A DNA stretch of 64,000 bases. It comes from Bombella apis. GTDB lineage: Bacteria; Pseudomonadota; Alphaproteobacteria; Acetobacterales; Acetobacteraceae. The position numbers were made by a program, and so were the translations under genes. The stretch lies in NCBI RefSeq assembly GCF_018221685.1, contig NZ_JAGJTM010000003.1, positions 124,001-188,000 of the forward strand, written 5' to 3'. Below are positions 54,878-63,309 of the stretch, in pieces. The stretch's first letter is position 1; each line of letters begins with the position of its first letter. The notes beneath the pieces are model-generated. The model was not told the origin of the DNA and made no database searches. It saw only the letters and a list, made by a program, of their open reading frames with translations.

Positions 54878-55662
54878 GCCATCTCCTTCCGTCTTTCCCA
54901 GAAGCGGGGCAGCAGACGGGCCAGGCGCTCCGCCCAGAGCTTCTGCCCCACTTCATCACTGATGAGGTCCTGCCTTATCTCAATCTCAAGGGCTGGCAGA
55001 TTCCGCCGTCCGGCGTGATAGGGCACGCTGTATTCATTCTGGCTGTTCAGCACATAGGGCTGGTTGTCCCCCACATGGAGGCCGCCTTCCTCCTCCAGCA
55101 ATGTCCGCATCAGGCGGGCTGAGTGAGGGTCATGATCGTGCAGCAGCCCGATGTCCCACGGGCGTCTCCGCCCATCCTGCATGGCAGGAGTGAAACTGTG
55201 CAGGGACACGAACAACGTCGTTTCCGGCTTCCGCCGGGACAGATGGCGTTCTATCTCATCGTGATAGGCATGGAGAATGGCCTCTTCCCGCTGCCGTCTC
55301 TCCACGGCTGACAGGCCCTGATTCCCCGGCACGGGCGCACCGTCACTGACGGGAGGAATGGAGGTCGGATGCCCGGCAGCCCGGTTGCAGTCGATCACGA
55401 GGCGGGAATAGACCTGCTCTACAAGCAGGCAACCGAGAGCCTGCTGGAGGTGCCTCCCCACTTCCCGGATGCCAATATCATAGGCGATGTGCCTGTCCCA
55501 TTCATCCACGGGTAGGCCAAGATCACCCAGCCTTTCTGGCACGGCACGGCCCGCATGGTCGCTGATCATGACGAAAGGACTGTCCGTCACCGCTGCATGG
55601 ACATGATAAGGGCGGGCCTCACTCTTCCCCAGAAGGGGCATGGCCTCAGTCTGCCTGTTCAT
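54874..55662 (-). CDS. N-formylglutamate amidohydrolase-like protein
   Basis: 262 residues: SPFVMISDHAGRAVPERLGDLGL, WDRHIAYDIGIREV, VIDCNRAAG, LFVSLHSFTPAMQDG and EIEIRQDLIS, the HutG/FGase pattern. FGase releases formate from N-formyl-L-glutamate. No other hut gene is nearby, so a histidine-degradation role is doubtful and the true substrate may differ. ATG 55662 follows GAGGCTGGGCGTG; a GTG at 55677 is possible. It overlaps aroE by 4 nt and lies 12 nt downstream of the TlpA-like gene. Confidence 0.83.
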   Translation of the reverse strand: MNRQTEAMPLLGKSEARPYHVHAAVTDSPFVMISDHAGRAVPERLGDLGLPVDEWDRHIAYDIGIREVGRHLQQALGCLLVEQVYSRLVIDCNRAAGHPTSIPPVSDGAPVPGNQGLSAVERRQREEAILHAYHDEIERHLSRRKPETTLFVSLHSFTPAMQDGRRRPWDIGLLHDHDPHSARLMRTLLEEEGGLHVGDNQPYVLNSQNEYSVPYHAGRRNLPALEIEIRQDLISDEVGQKLWAERLARLLPRFWERRKEMA

Positions 55663-55673
55663 CACGCCCAGCC

Positions 55674-56246
55674 TCACTCAACCTGATGAAGAAGGGAGCG
55701 GACCGTGCTGGCCGCAGCGGCGTCCTTCCACTCCACGCCGCCATCAGAAATGGCCCGCACCTGCCCCTGGGCATCAATCAGCAGCGTCATGGGCAGTCCG
55801 GGTTCCCGAAGACTCTTCAGGAACGGATCCACAGCCTGACGCTCCGCCGTCCAGACGGGCAGGCCCTCGGCATGGAGACGGGGCAGGGCTGCCTGAACAC
55901 GCTCCGGTGAACCACTGTCCAGAGCAACGGGGATCACGGGCAGATCGGGATTTCTGTCCAGGAAAGCGGCCAGCTGGGGCAGCTCTTCCCGACAGGGTGT
56001 GCACCATGTGGCCCAGAGATGCAGCATGTACGGCTTCCCCGCCTTCATGGGCAGGCTTGCCTTCGTGCCGCCCAGCCCCGCAATGGCCAGCGTGACCGGG
56101 GCTGACAGGGCCGGTTCCGGCTCCAGCTCCTGCAAACTCTGCAACGCTTCAGCCCGCACACAATTGTGCCACAGGCCCGCAGCCGCTACACTCAGCCAGC
56201 CCGCCAGAACGGCGCATGTACGAATCTTTTTCCAGTTTCTGATCAT
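55674..56246 (-). CDS. TlpA-like thiol:disulfide interchange protein
   Basis: 190 residues. N-terminal signal/anchor ([18 protein letters not shown]) and a thioredoxin fold with [13 protein letters not shown] (active-site Cys82 and Cys85) and the cis-Pro region [12 protein letters not shown]. Proteins of this kind reduce or reshuffle periplasmic thiols, often for cytochrome c or copper-site maturation. ATG 56246 follows GAGGACCGAT. Longer frames run antisense through argH and are not credible. The divergent argH start is only 10 bp away. Confidence 0.86.
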   Translation of the reverse strand: MIRNWKKIRTCAVLAGWLSVAAAGLWHNCVRAEALQSLQELEPEPALSAPVTLAIAGLGGTKASLPMKAGKPYMLHLWATWCTPCREELPQLAAFLDRNPDLPVIPVALDSGSPERVQAALPRLHAEGLPVWTAERQAVDPFLKSLREPGLPMTLLIDAQGQVRAISDGGVEWKDAAAASTVRSLLHQVE

Positions 56247-56256
56247 ATCGGTCCTC

Positions 56257-57699
56257 ATGACGCACAATAATACCAGCAACGCCTCCCCTGCAAACAGACC
56301 CGCCAGCACGGACGCTGCCAACCCCCAGTGGGGTGGCCGTTTCGCCAGCGGTCCGGCAGCCATCATGGAGGAGATCAACGCCTCCATCGGGTTCGACAGA
56401 ATTCTCTGGCGACAGGATATCCGTGGCTCCCTCGCCCATGCTGCCATGCTCCGCAAGGTTGGCCTGCTGACAGAACAGGAAGAAGCCGAAATCCAGCAGG
56501 GGCTGGCCGATATTGCCACGGAAATCGAAGAAGGCCGCTTCGCTTTCTCCCCGGCACTGGAAGATATTCACATGAATATCGAATCCCGCCTGTCCGAGCG
56601 GATCGGGGAAGCCGGAAAGCGGCTGCACACCGCCCGTTCCCGCAATGACCAGATTGCCACGGACTTCCGCCTCTGGGTCCGGGATTCCATCGACGGCATC
56701 GTGGAACAGACGGAAGCCCTGATGCGCACCCTCGCCCGCCGTGCACTGGAATATCATGACACCCCCATGCCGGGTTTCACCCATCTTCAGGTCGCCCAGC
56801 CCGTCACCTTCGGTCATCATCTGCTGGCTTATGTGGAAATGCTGGCCCGTGATGCCTCCCGCCTGCGTGATGCCCGCCGCCGGATGAATGAATGCCCGCT
56901 GGGGTCTGCCGCCCTGGCAGGCACGTCCTTCCCCATCGACCGGGACATGACGGCGCAGGCCCTCGGTTTCGACCGCCCGACGTCAAACTCGCTGGACGCC
57001 GTGTCCGACCGCGACTTTGCGCTGGAATATCTGTCTGTCCTCTCCATGGAGGCCATGCATCTCTCCCGCCTTTCGGAAGAGATCGTGCAGTGGGCCTCTG
57101 CGGCCTTCAATTTCGTCCATCTGTCCGACGCCTTCACCACCGGCTCCTCCATCATGCCACAGAAGCGCAACCCGGATGCTGCCGAGCTGGTCCGTGCCAA
57201 GGTGGGCCGCATCACCGGCGATCTGATCGGGCTGCTGACGGTCATGAAAGGTCTGCCGCTGGCCTATGCGAAGGACACGCAGGAAGACAAGGAACCCGTC
57301 TTTGACGCCACGACGGCCATCACCCTGTCCTTGGCCGCCATGGAAGGGATGATCCGGGACCTCAAACCAAACAAGGAACGGATGCGGGAGCTGGCAGGTG
57401 CTGGCTTCTCCACCGCCACGGACCTTGCCGACTGGCTGGTGCGGGAGCTGCGTCTGCCCTTCCGCACGGCCCATCATGTCACAGGGCGTCTTGTCAGTCT
57501 GGCCGAGCAGAAAGGCTGCGATCTGGCCGACCTTTCACTCGAAGACATGCAGGCCGTGGAATCAGGCATCAACAGGTCCATCTATGACGTCCTGACCGTG
57601 GACTCCTCCCTCGCCTCCCGCACCAGCCACGGCGGCACGGCACCAGCCAATGTGCAGGCACAGGCCAAGGGGTGGCTGGAACGGCTTGGACAGGCCTGA
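56257..57699 (+). CDS. argH: Argininosuccinate lyase
   Basis: 480 residues of the fumarase/aspartase superfamily: signature [15 protein letters not shown] with the catalytic Ser loop, [33 protein letters not shown] and an N-terminal WGGRFASGP. It splits argininosuccinate into arginine and fumarate. The ATG at 56257 is the first plausible start but lacks a Shine-Dalgarno, and its promoter must lie inside the divergent TlpA-like gene. A mini-lipoprotein follows. Confidence 0.94.
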   Translation: MTHNNTSNASPANRPASTDAANPQWGGRFASGPAAIMEEINASIGFDRILWRQDIRGSLAHAAMLRKVGLLTEQEEAEIQQGLADIATEIEEGRFAFSPALEDIHMNIESRLSERIGEAGKRLHTARSRNDQIATDFRLWVRDSIDGIVEQTEALMRTLARRALEYHDTPMPGFTHLQVAQPVTFGHHLLAYVEMLARDASRLRDARRRMNECPLGSAALAGTSFPIDRDMTAQALGFDRPTSNSLDAVSDRDFALEYLSVLSMEAMHLSRLSEEIVQWASAAFNFVHLSDAFTTGSSIMPQKRNPDAAELVRAKVGRITGDLIGLLTVMKGLPLAYAKDTQEDKEPVFDATTAITLSLAAMEGMIRDLKPNKERMRELAGAGFSTATDLADWLVRELRLPFRTAHHVTGRLVSLAEQKGCDLADLSLEDMQAVESGINRSIYDVLTVDSSLASRTSHGGTAPANVQAQAKGWLERLGQA

Positions 57700-57713
57700 A
57701 CGGAGAGATGATC

Positions 57714-57872
57714 ATGCATCGGCTTCATTCCTCTTTCATGACGCGGGCCGTTCTGGCCCTCATGGGTGGCATTTTCCTGCTGGGACTGAGCGCCTGCGGC
57801 CGACCGGGGGCTCCCAAGCCTCCCGGCCCGTCTGAGAAAGTGACGTATCCGCAGATATATCCGCCAGAATGA
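57714..57872 (+). CDS. LptM-like small lipoprotein
   Basis: 52 residues from ATG 57714, which has GGAGAG at a good distance (an ATG at 57708 is too close). The signal peptide ends in a lipobox LSAC; the mature part is only ~30 residues and begins CGRPGAPKPPGP. This resembles the YifL/LptM family, which assists disulfide maturation of LptD in the outer membrane. In many proteobacteria it lies between argH and lysA; here argH precedes it, but lysA does not follow in this window. A terminator follows at 42 bp. Confidence 0.72.
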   Translation: MHRLHSSFMTRAVLALMGGIFLLGLSACGRPGAPKPPGPSEKVTYPQIYPPE

Positions 57873-57913
57873 AATGACGTGATTCTTCAGAAATCATGCG
57901 AGAGATTATCAAG

Positions 57914-57948
57914 AAAGGTGAAAGTGGGAGTTCCTGCTTTCACCTTTT
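57914..57948 (+). terminator. Intrinsic terminator of the argH operon
   Basis: An 11-bp stem AAAGGTGAAAG (57914-57924) / CTTTCACCTTT (57937-57947) with a 12-nt loop, ending in T4. It is 42 bp after the lipoprotein stop. Confidence 0.78.
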
Positions 57949-58098
57949 CTCATGATTACAGGGCATTGACCGCAAAAACTGGCTATTTACCAATAAGCAT
58001 GACTGATAACAGATAAAAGATTTTCCTTTCTTCACGCTTTATCAAGATGACCTTCCTAGAGTGACCCTGCAATCTGCCTTGTTCAGGATGGAGTGGTC

Positions 58099-58542
58099 AT
58101 GATGGTAACGCTGACAGAAATCATTCTGAAGGATCCAGCCCGTTATGAGTACATGCGGGCTGGCAACACGACTCCCTTCTGGGTTTCTCCTGCCATGAAA
58201 ACAGAACTTCGCCTGCTCGGCCCGACAGGCAACGTCATACCCTGCCAACACCACCACAGGGGATGGTTCAACTTCCTTCTCCCCGCTGAAACACCTCATG
58301 TCTTCCTGGACATGACGGCCACTACCCTGCTGGATCAGACCATCAGAGACGTGATCCTGTTCATGGGGGCTCAGGAATGGTCTCTACCCGTTCCTTCTGC
58401 TCTCACCCGTTCTCCCAGACAGAGCAACCAGGCCAGAACTGCCTGGGTCGGCCTCCCACCCATGCCCCGCTGGGTACGGGGGCTCTTCTGCGTGCATCTT
58501 GAACCTGTGGTTCTTGAACGGGACAGATTAAACGCTGCCTGA
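58099..58542 (+). CDS. Protein of unknown function
   Basis: 147 residues from ATG 58099 with GGAG 5 nt upstream. Composition and codon bias look coding and the gap would otherwise be empty. It has no signal peptide. Visible motifs: TLTEIILKDPARYEYM, a His-rich CQHHHRGWFNFLLPAET, and LLDQTIRDVILFMGAQEW; the C-terminal third has several prolines and basic residues (MPRWVRGLF). I recognise no family. It is flanked by an AT-rich upstream stretch (57950-58080) and ends 18 bp before the convergent MBL gene. Confidence 0.6.
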   Translation: MMVTLTEIILKDPARYEYMRAGNTTPFWVSPAMKTELRLLGPTGNVIPCQHHHRGWFNFLLPAETPHVFLDMTATTLLDQTIRDVILFMGAQEWSLPVPSALTRSPRQSNQARTAWVGLPPMPRWVRGLFCVHLEPVVLERDRLNAA

Positions 58543-58560
58543 ACAGGCAGTCTCCCCCAG

Positions 58561-59349
58561 TCAGAGGGTCAGGACCAGGCCATCCCGGGCTGGGCGGACG
58601 TCTTCGGGCAGGCTTTCGCAGAGCTGACCGTAATCCATGTCCGGCCCCATGTGGGTCAGGACCGTATGCCGGGGCCGGAACTGCTGCCGCCATTCCATGA
58701 CACGCCCCAACCAGCCATGAGATGGATGTGCCTCCCGCTGGAAGCACCCGACGACCCAGCAGGACAGGCCATGCAGAACGGCCTGTGATTCTGTGGGGAA
58801 ACTCTCAACATCCGTACAATAGGCAAACGACCCGAGACGCAGGCCGAGACTTGTCGTCCAGCCATGCTTCTGCGGGAAGATGCAGCCTTCCAGCGGGCCG
58901 ACCTTCAGCGGGCCATGGGTGGGAATTTCCTGCACGTCAAAAGCAGGACGATAGAAGGTGCCTCCCTCCCACGGCCGGAAAGCATAGTCGAAACGCTGCC
59001 GCAGCTCGGCCAGAACCTCTGCCGTGGCCAGAAGCTGGATCGGCCGACCGATCACACGATTGACAGCCCTCAATTCATCCAGCCCACCGATATGGTCACT
59101 ATGAGCGTGCGTATAGAACACGGCATCAATATGGGTCAGCCCGTTTGCCAGCATCTGCTGCCGCAGGTCTGGCCCACTGTCGACCAGAAGACGGAACCCC
59201 TCATGCTCGATCACGATGGATGAACGCAGACGGCGATTCCGCCTGTCTGTCGGATCGCACGCACCCCAGAGGCCCGTTCCGGCCCCTTCCTCACCCCCGA
59301 TCATGGGGACGCCAGCGGAGCCACCACAACCGAGAATCGTGATCTTCAT
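58561..59349 (-). CDS. MBL-fold metallohydrolase (PhnP-like phosphodiesterase)
   Basis: 262 residues with the metallo-beta-lactamase motif THAHSDH (His81, His83, Asp85, His86) and the N-terminal ILGCGGSAGVP of the PhnP/RNase Z-like branch that acts on phosphodiesters such as cyclic ribose phosphate. The exact substrate is not decidable; no phn genes are seen. It overlaps tatD by 4 nt and is the last member of the dacA-tmk-holB-metG-tatD run. Confidence 0.87.
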   Translation of the reverse strand: MKITILGCGGSAGVPMIGGEEGAGTGLWGACDPTDRRNRRLRSSIVIEHEGFRLLVDSGPDLRQQMLANGLTHIDAVFYTHAHSDHIGGLDELRAVNRVIGRPIQLLATAEVLAELRQRFDYAFRPWEGGTFYRPAFDVQEIPTHGPLKVGPLEGCIFPQKHGWTTSLGLRLGSFAYCTDVESFPTESQAVLHGLSCWVVGCFQREAHPSHGWLGRVMEWRQQFRPRHTVLTHMGPDMDYGQLCESLPEDVRPARDGLVLTL

Positions 59350-60131
59350 ACGGCTACCCGTGTGAAGAGACGCCGTGTGTTGGCTTGCGTAATCTCCACC
59401 AGCCGCTCACCCGTCAGACCACGTTCTTCGGCCAGACGAACCGCCGTATGCACGACATAGCCCGGCGTGTTCGGCTTGCCCCGCTTGGGAACGGGGGCCA
59501 GAAAAGGACTGTCTGTTTCCACGAGGATACGGTCCTCCGGCGCATGACGGGCCACGTCCCGGATTTCTTCACACTTCTTGAAGGTCAGAAGCCCGGAAAA
59601 GCTCAGGTACCCCCCCAGCTCCAGAGCGGCTCCGGCCAGCTTCGGACCGGAGGCAAAGCAATGGATCAGAAAAGGGAAAGCCCCCTTCTCATGCTCGTCC
59701 CGCAGAATGGCGATGGTGTCATCATCCGCCTGTCTCGTATGGATGACCAGCGGCAGACCCGTCACACGGGCTGCCTCGATATGACGGCGGAAGGATGCAT
59801 GCTGGACTGGTTTCACCTCCTCCGTGCCATGAAAATAATCAAGGCCAGACTCTCCGATGGCCGCTACCTGCGGAGCCTCAAGCTCTGCCAGCATGTCATC
59901 AAGACTGGGAAGAACCTCCTCATGGGCATGATCGGGATGTGTGCCCAACGCACACCAGATACGCAGGTCCGGACTGTCATGCTCCGTCAGGGCCTTCTGC
60001 CTGGCCCGTTCTGACCAGCGTGTCCCGATCGTGACCATTCCCGCCAGACCAGCCTGCCGGGCAAAATCCAGACTGGCAGGGAGGTCTTCCAGACGGTCCA
60101 GATGGCAGTGCGTGTCAATCAGCCCCTTCAT
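59346..60131 (-). CDS. TatD family hydrolase (metal-dependent DNase-like)
   Basis: 261 residues, TIM-barrel: DTHCHLD at the N-terminus, GTHPDHAHEE, AIGESGLDYF, LPLVIHTRQADDD, IHCFASGP and the C-terminal LVETDSPFLAPVPKRGKPN. TatD proteins are metal-dependent 3'-5' exonucleases or deacylase-like hydrolases. The metG stop overlaps its start by 4 nt, a linkage seen in most bacteria. Confidence 0.92.
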   Translation of the reverse strand: MKGLIDTHCHLDRLEDLPASLDFARQAGLAGMVTIGTRWSERARQKALTEHDSPDLRIWCALGTHPDHAHEEVLPSLDDMLAELEAPQVAAIGESGLDYFHGTEEVKPVQHASFRRHIEAARVTGLPLVIHTRQADDDTIAILRDEHEKGAFPFLIHCFASGPKLAGAALELGGYLSFSGLLTFKKCEEIRDVARHAPEDRILVETDSPFLAPVPKRGKPNTPGYVVHTAVRLAEERGLTGERLVEITQANTRRLFTRVAV

Positions 60132-61669
60132 GCGTCCTTCTCTTCCTCCACGAAACGGGGGAACAGACCTTGTGGCTTGGGCAGGGTACGCCCACCGGGC
60201 AGTGGTGTTTCCAGCGCAGCGATATGACGCTCGCCCTTCTCCACACCCAGCTGGTCCAGCATCTTCTCCATCGTATCTGGCATATAGGGCTGGAGGAGCG
60301 TCGCCACGGTGCGGATCACATCCACCAGAACCCGCAGCACATCCGCCATGCGGGCCGGATTTTCCTTCTTCAGCACCCAGGGGGCCTGCCGGTCGATATA
60401 GGCATTGGCCTCCCGGATGAGCTTCCAGATATCTTCCAGCGCATCACTGATGGCCAGACGCTCGATATGCGTGCGTGTGAGAGACGGCAGCAGGGTGGCC
60501 TGGGCCAGAATCTTCTCATCATCCTCTGTCAGGGCACCACGTTCCGGCAGGACACCCTGAAGATTGCGGGCCACCTGACTGAGCGTCCGCTGGGCAAGAT
60601 TGCCAAGGTCGTTGGCCAGTTCGACATTCATCCGTGTGATGAGGGAACGGCGACTGAAATTGGAATCCCCACCAAAGGGCACTTCCCGCATCAGGAAGAA
60701 GCGCAGCTGGTCCAGCCCGAACTCATCGGCCAGAGCCTTGGGGTCCAGCACGTTGCCGAGAGACTTGCTCATCTTCTCACCCTCGACCGTCCACCAGCCA
60801 TGAGCGAAAACCCGTTTCGGCAGCGGCAGACCAGCAGCCATAAGGAAGGCCGGCCAGTAGATGCAGTGGAAGCGTATGATCTCCTTGCCCACCACATGCA
60901 CGTCGGCGGGCCAGTGAACATGCCGGGGATCCTTCATGTCCGGGTAACCAACGGCTGTCAGATAATTCGCCAGCGCATCGAACCAGACATACATGACATG
61001 GTCCGGGTCACCCGGCACCTCCACGCCCCAGCGGAAGCTGGTCCGGCTGATGGAGAGGTCCCGCAGCCCCTGCTTCACGAAGCTGACCACCTCCCGTTTC
61101 GGACCATGCGGGCCGATGAAATCGGGATTTTCTTCATACAGCTTCAGCAGCCTGTCCTGAAAATCGGAAAGGCGGAAAAAGTAGGATGGTTCCCGCACCC
61201 ACTCCAGCGGCGCACCGGAAGGTGCCGTCCGGCTGCCGTCGGGATGCCGGGTGATCTCATCCTCACCGACAAACATCTCATCCCGGGTGGAGTACCAGCC
61301 TTCATAGGCATCGAGATAGATATGACCATTTTCGGCAACCTTCTCCCAAAGGGTCTGGGCTGCCTTCTTGTGTCGGGCTTCTGTCGTGCGGATGAACTCA
61401 TCCGTCTGGACCGCCATGTCCTTCTGCATCTGGCGGAAGCTCTGGGAGATGCGGTCCGCAAAATCCTGCGGAGGAACATTCTGCGCCTTTGCGCTCTGCT
61501 CCACCTTCTGTCCATGCTCGTCCGTCCCGCTGACGAACAGAACATCGTTGCCATCCAGCCGATGGAAACGGGCGATCACATCACAGGCGATGGAGGTATA
61601 AGCGTGGCCGATATGCGGCGCACCATTCACATAGAAAATGGGAGTCGTGATGGTGAAATGCCGCTTCAT
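60128..61669 (-). CDS. metG: Methionyl-tRNA synthetase
   Basis: 513 residues of class I synthetase: HIGH-type motif PHIGHAYTS (about 18-26) and KMSKS near residue 300. The knuckle region (GWYSTRDEMFVGEDEI) lacks Cys, so the zinc-free MetG form is likely. The C-terminal anticodon domain (PWVLKKENPARMADVL) ends without the Trbp111/tRNA-binding extension of the larger enzymes. ATG 61669 opens directly at the conserved KRHFTITTPIFYVNG. Confidence 0.95.
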   Translation of the reverse strand: MKRHFTITTPIFYVNGAPHIGHAYTSIACDVIARFHRLDGNDVLFVSGTDEHGQKVEQSAKAQNVPPQDFADRISQSFRQMQKDMAVQTDEFIRTTEARHKKAAQTLWEKVAENGHIYLDAYEGWYSTRDEMFVGEDEITRHPDGSRTAPSGAPLEWVREPSYFFRLSDFQDRLLKLYEENPDFIGPHGPKREVVSFVKQGLRDLSISRTSFRWGVEVPGDPDHVMYVWFDALANYLTAVGYPDMKDPRHVHWPADVHVVGKEIIRFHCIYWPAFLMAAGLPLPKRVFAHGWWTVEGEKMSKSLGNVLDPKALADEFGLDQLRFFLMREVPFGGDSNFSRRSLITRMNVELANDLGNLAQRTLSQVARNLQGVLPERGALTEDDEKILAQATLLPSLTRTHIERLAISDALEDIWKLIREANAYIDRQAPWVLKKENPARMADVLRVLVDVIRTVATLLQPYMPDTMEKMLDQLGVEKGERHIAALETPLPGGRTLPKPQGLFPRFVEEEKDA

Positions 61670-61720
61670 GATCTATCTGTCCTGTCGTCCAAATTTTACC
61701 AAAACCCACAACCGGGCCTG

Positions 61721-62656
61721 CTACCCCTGGCGGGCCAGAGCAAGGACTTCCCGGATGGCCTCGGCCCTGTCAAGGCTGAAGCACTCACTCTGCAACCGCA
61801 TCTGCCCCAACCGCCCGGCCCGATCCGCCATGAGAGCTGCCCGGGGCAGATCTCCCGCAAAGGCGGCATCCCGTGCCTGACCGGCCAGTGCCTCGCCTAG
61901 CAGATCGCACACTAACGCAAAACCCTCTGCTTCACGAGCGATCTGGCTGACGATCACCCAATTTTCATGATCCAGCTCTTCACCGGCCAATGCCCGCTCC
62001 ACCAGCCCGGCACAGATGCCGTCCCGGTCCTGTGCCAGAAACAGGGCACGACCGGGAGACCCATGGGCACGGTGCAGGACATCATCCGGCACGTCAGGCA
62101 GAACGGCCTTCATGTCAGCCTCATCCAGCCCGGCGAGGGCCAGCACACGGCAACGGCTCCGCAATGTCGGCAGCAATGTGCCCGGTGAAGAAGTCGTCAG
62201 GAAGAGGGCGGTCTTCGGAGGAGGTTCCTCAAGAATCTTCAACAGCGCATTGGCGGCAAAACGGTTCAGACTTTCCAGCCCGTCCACGACCACGACCCGC
62301 CAGCCACCCTCCGTGGCCGTGTGATGCAGAAAATTCTGGATGGGCTGGACATCAGCAACCGTGATCTCCCCCTTCAGCTGTCCCTTGCGGGGGTCCATCT
62401 TCCGGGCAATCGTCAACAGATCTCCATGCGTCCCCGCAGAGATGCGCCGTCCAGCAGGACTTTCCAGATCGCTGCCCCCCAGCAGCCTGCGGGCCAGATG
62501 GAACGCCAATGTCACCTTGCCTACACCGGACGGGCCAGAAATCAGCCACGCATGATGCAGCCTGCCAGACGCAAAAGACTCTTCAAACTGCTGTATGGCT
62601 GCCTGATGCCCATACACATGGGCTGCCAGACGTGGTTCAGGCGGAGGCCCCCTCAC
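61721..62656 (-). CDS. holB: DNA polymerase III delta-prime subunit
   Basis: 311 residues, AAA+ clamp-loader fold: GPSGVGKVTLAFHLAR (a degenerate P-loop with Val where Ser/Thr is usual), ITVADVQPIQNFLHHTATEGG, VVVDGLESLNRFAANALLKILEEPP and TTSSPGTLLPTLRSRC (SRC motif). The degenerate Walker A fits the non-hydrolysing delta-prime subunit. It starts at GTG 62656, overlapping the tmk stop by 4 nt, a coupling common across bacteria. Confidence 0.92.
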   Translation of the reverse strand: MRGPPPEPRLAAHVYGHQAAIQQFEESFASGRLHHAWLISGPSGVGKVTLAFHLARRLLGGSDLESPAGRRISAGTHGDLLTIARKMDPRKGQLKGEITVADVQPIQNFLHHTATEGGWRVVVVDGLESLNRFAANALLKILEEPPPKTALFLTTSSPGTLLPTLRSRCRVLALAGLDEADMKAVLPDVPDDVLHRAHGSPGRALFLAQDRDGICAGLVERALAGEELDHENWVIVSQIAREAEGFALVCDLLGEALAGQARDAAFAGDLPRAALMADRAGRLGQMRLQSECFSLDRAEAIREVLALARQG

Positions 62657-63309
62657 GCAGCGCCCTCTCCAGCCATATGCTGCCGCACGAGAGCGTATAG
62701 GTGCGCCTGCACCTCTTCCAGCGACTGGCTGGCATCAACCCGCCGGATGCGGGCAGGATCCTTCTCGGCAATATCCTGAAAACCAGCCCGCACACGCTGA
62801 TGAAACTGCATCTGCTGTCCCTCGTACCGGTCCAGCTTTCCACCCCGCCGGTAAATACGCTGACGGGCCACTTCGCAGGGCAGGTCCAGCCATAACGTTA
62901 CATCAGGCTCTCCTCCCACGACCTGCCGCAAGGAGCGGATATACTCCAGAACTTCTGCCCGGCCCTCTCCGATTCCATACCCTTGATAGGCCCATGTGGA
63001 ATCATGGAACCGATCACAGAGGACGATTTTCCCTTCTGCCAGAGCCGGTCGGATTGCCTTGGCGAGGTGATCCGCCCGGGCCGCCATATGAAGCATGATC
63101 TCCGCCTGCCAGCAGAAACTCTCCTCCCCAAAAAGGAGCAGGTTCCGCAACGCTTCGGCTGCTGGCGTCCCACCGGGCTCTCTCGTCTGGAAAACCGGGA
63201 AACCAGCGCCTTCCAGCTGCTCGGAAAGGCGGGCCAGCTGCGTGCTTTTGCCCGCACCTTCCCCCCCTTCCAATGTAATGAACACTCCCTCGGTCTTACT
63301 GCGGAGCAT
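62653..63309 (-). CDS. tmk: Thymidylate kinase
   Basis: 218 residues: P-loop EGGEGAGKSTQ (14-24), REPGGTPAAEALRNLLL, the DRF motif in LCDRFHDSTWAYQGYG and the substrate-lid Arg region near LPCEVARQRIYRRGG. It phosphorylates dTMP to dTDP. ATG 63309 (MLRSKTE) is chosen; a longer frame to 63417 adds a non-conserved extension within dacA. It overlaps dacA by 14 nt. Confidence 0.93.
   Translation of the reverse strand: MLRSKTEGVFITLEGGEGAGKSTQLARLSEQLEGAGFPVFQTREPGGTPAAEALRNLLLFGEESFCWQAEIMLHMAARADHLAKAIRPALAEGKIVLCDRFHDSTWAYQGYGIGEGRAEVLEYIRSLRQVVGGEPDVTLWLDLPCEVARQRIYRRGGKLDRYEGQQMQFHQRVRAGFQDIAEKDPARIRRVDASQSLEEVQAHLYALVRQHMAGEGAA

Noticed and set aside
58535..58550. CTGCCTG-AA-CAGGCAG inverted repeat over the stop of the unknown gene at 58542
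   Set aside because: The 2-nt loop is sterically poor and there is no T-run, so it was not annotated as a terminator.
60170..61900. 576-codon plus-strand frame opposite metG
   Set aside because: Long only because GC-rich codon bias suppresses stops on the antisense strand; metG is unambiguous.
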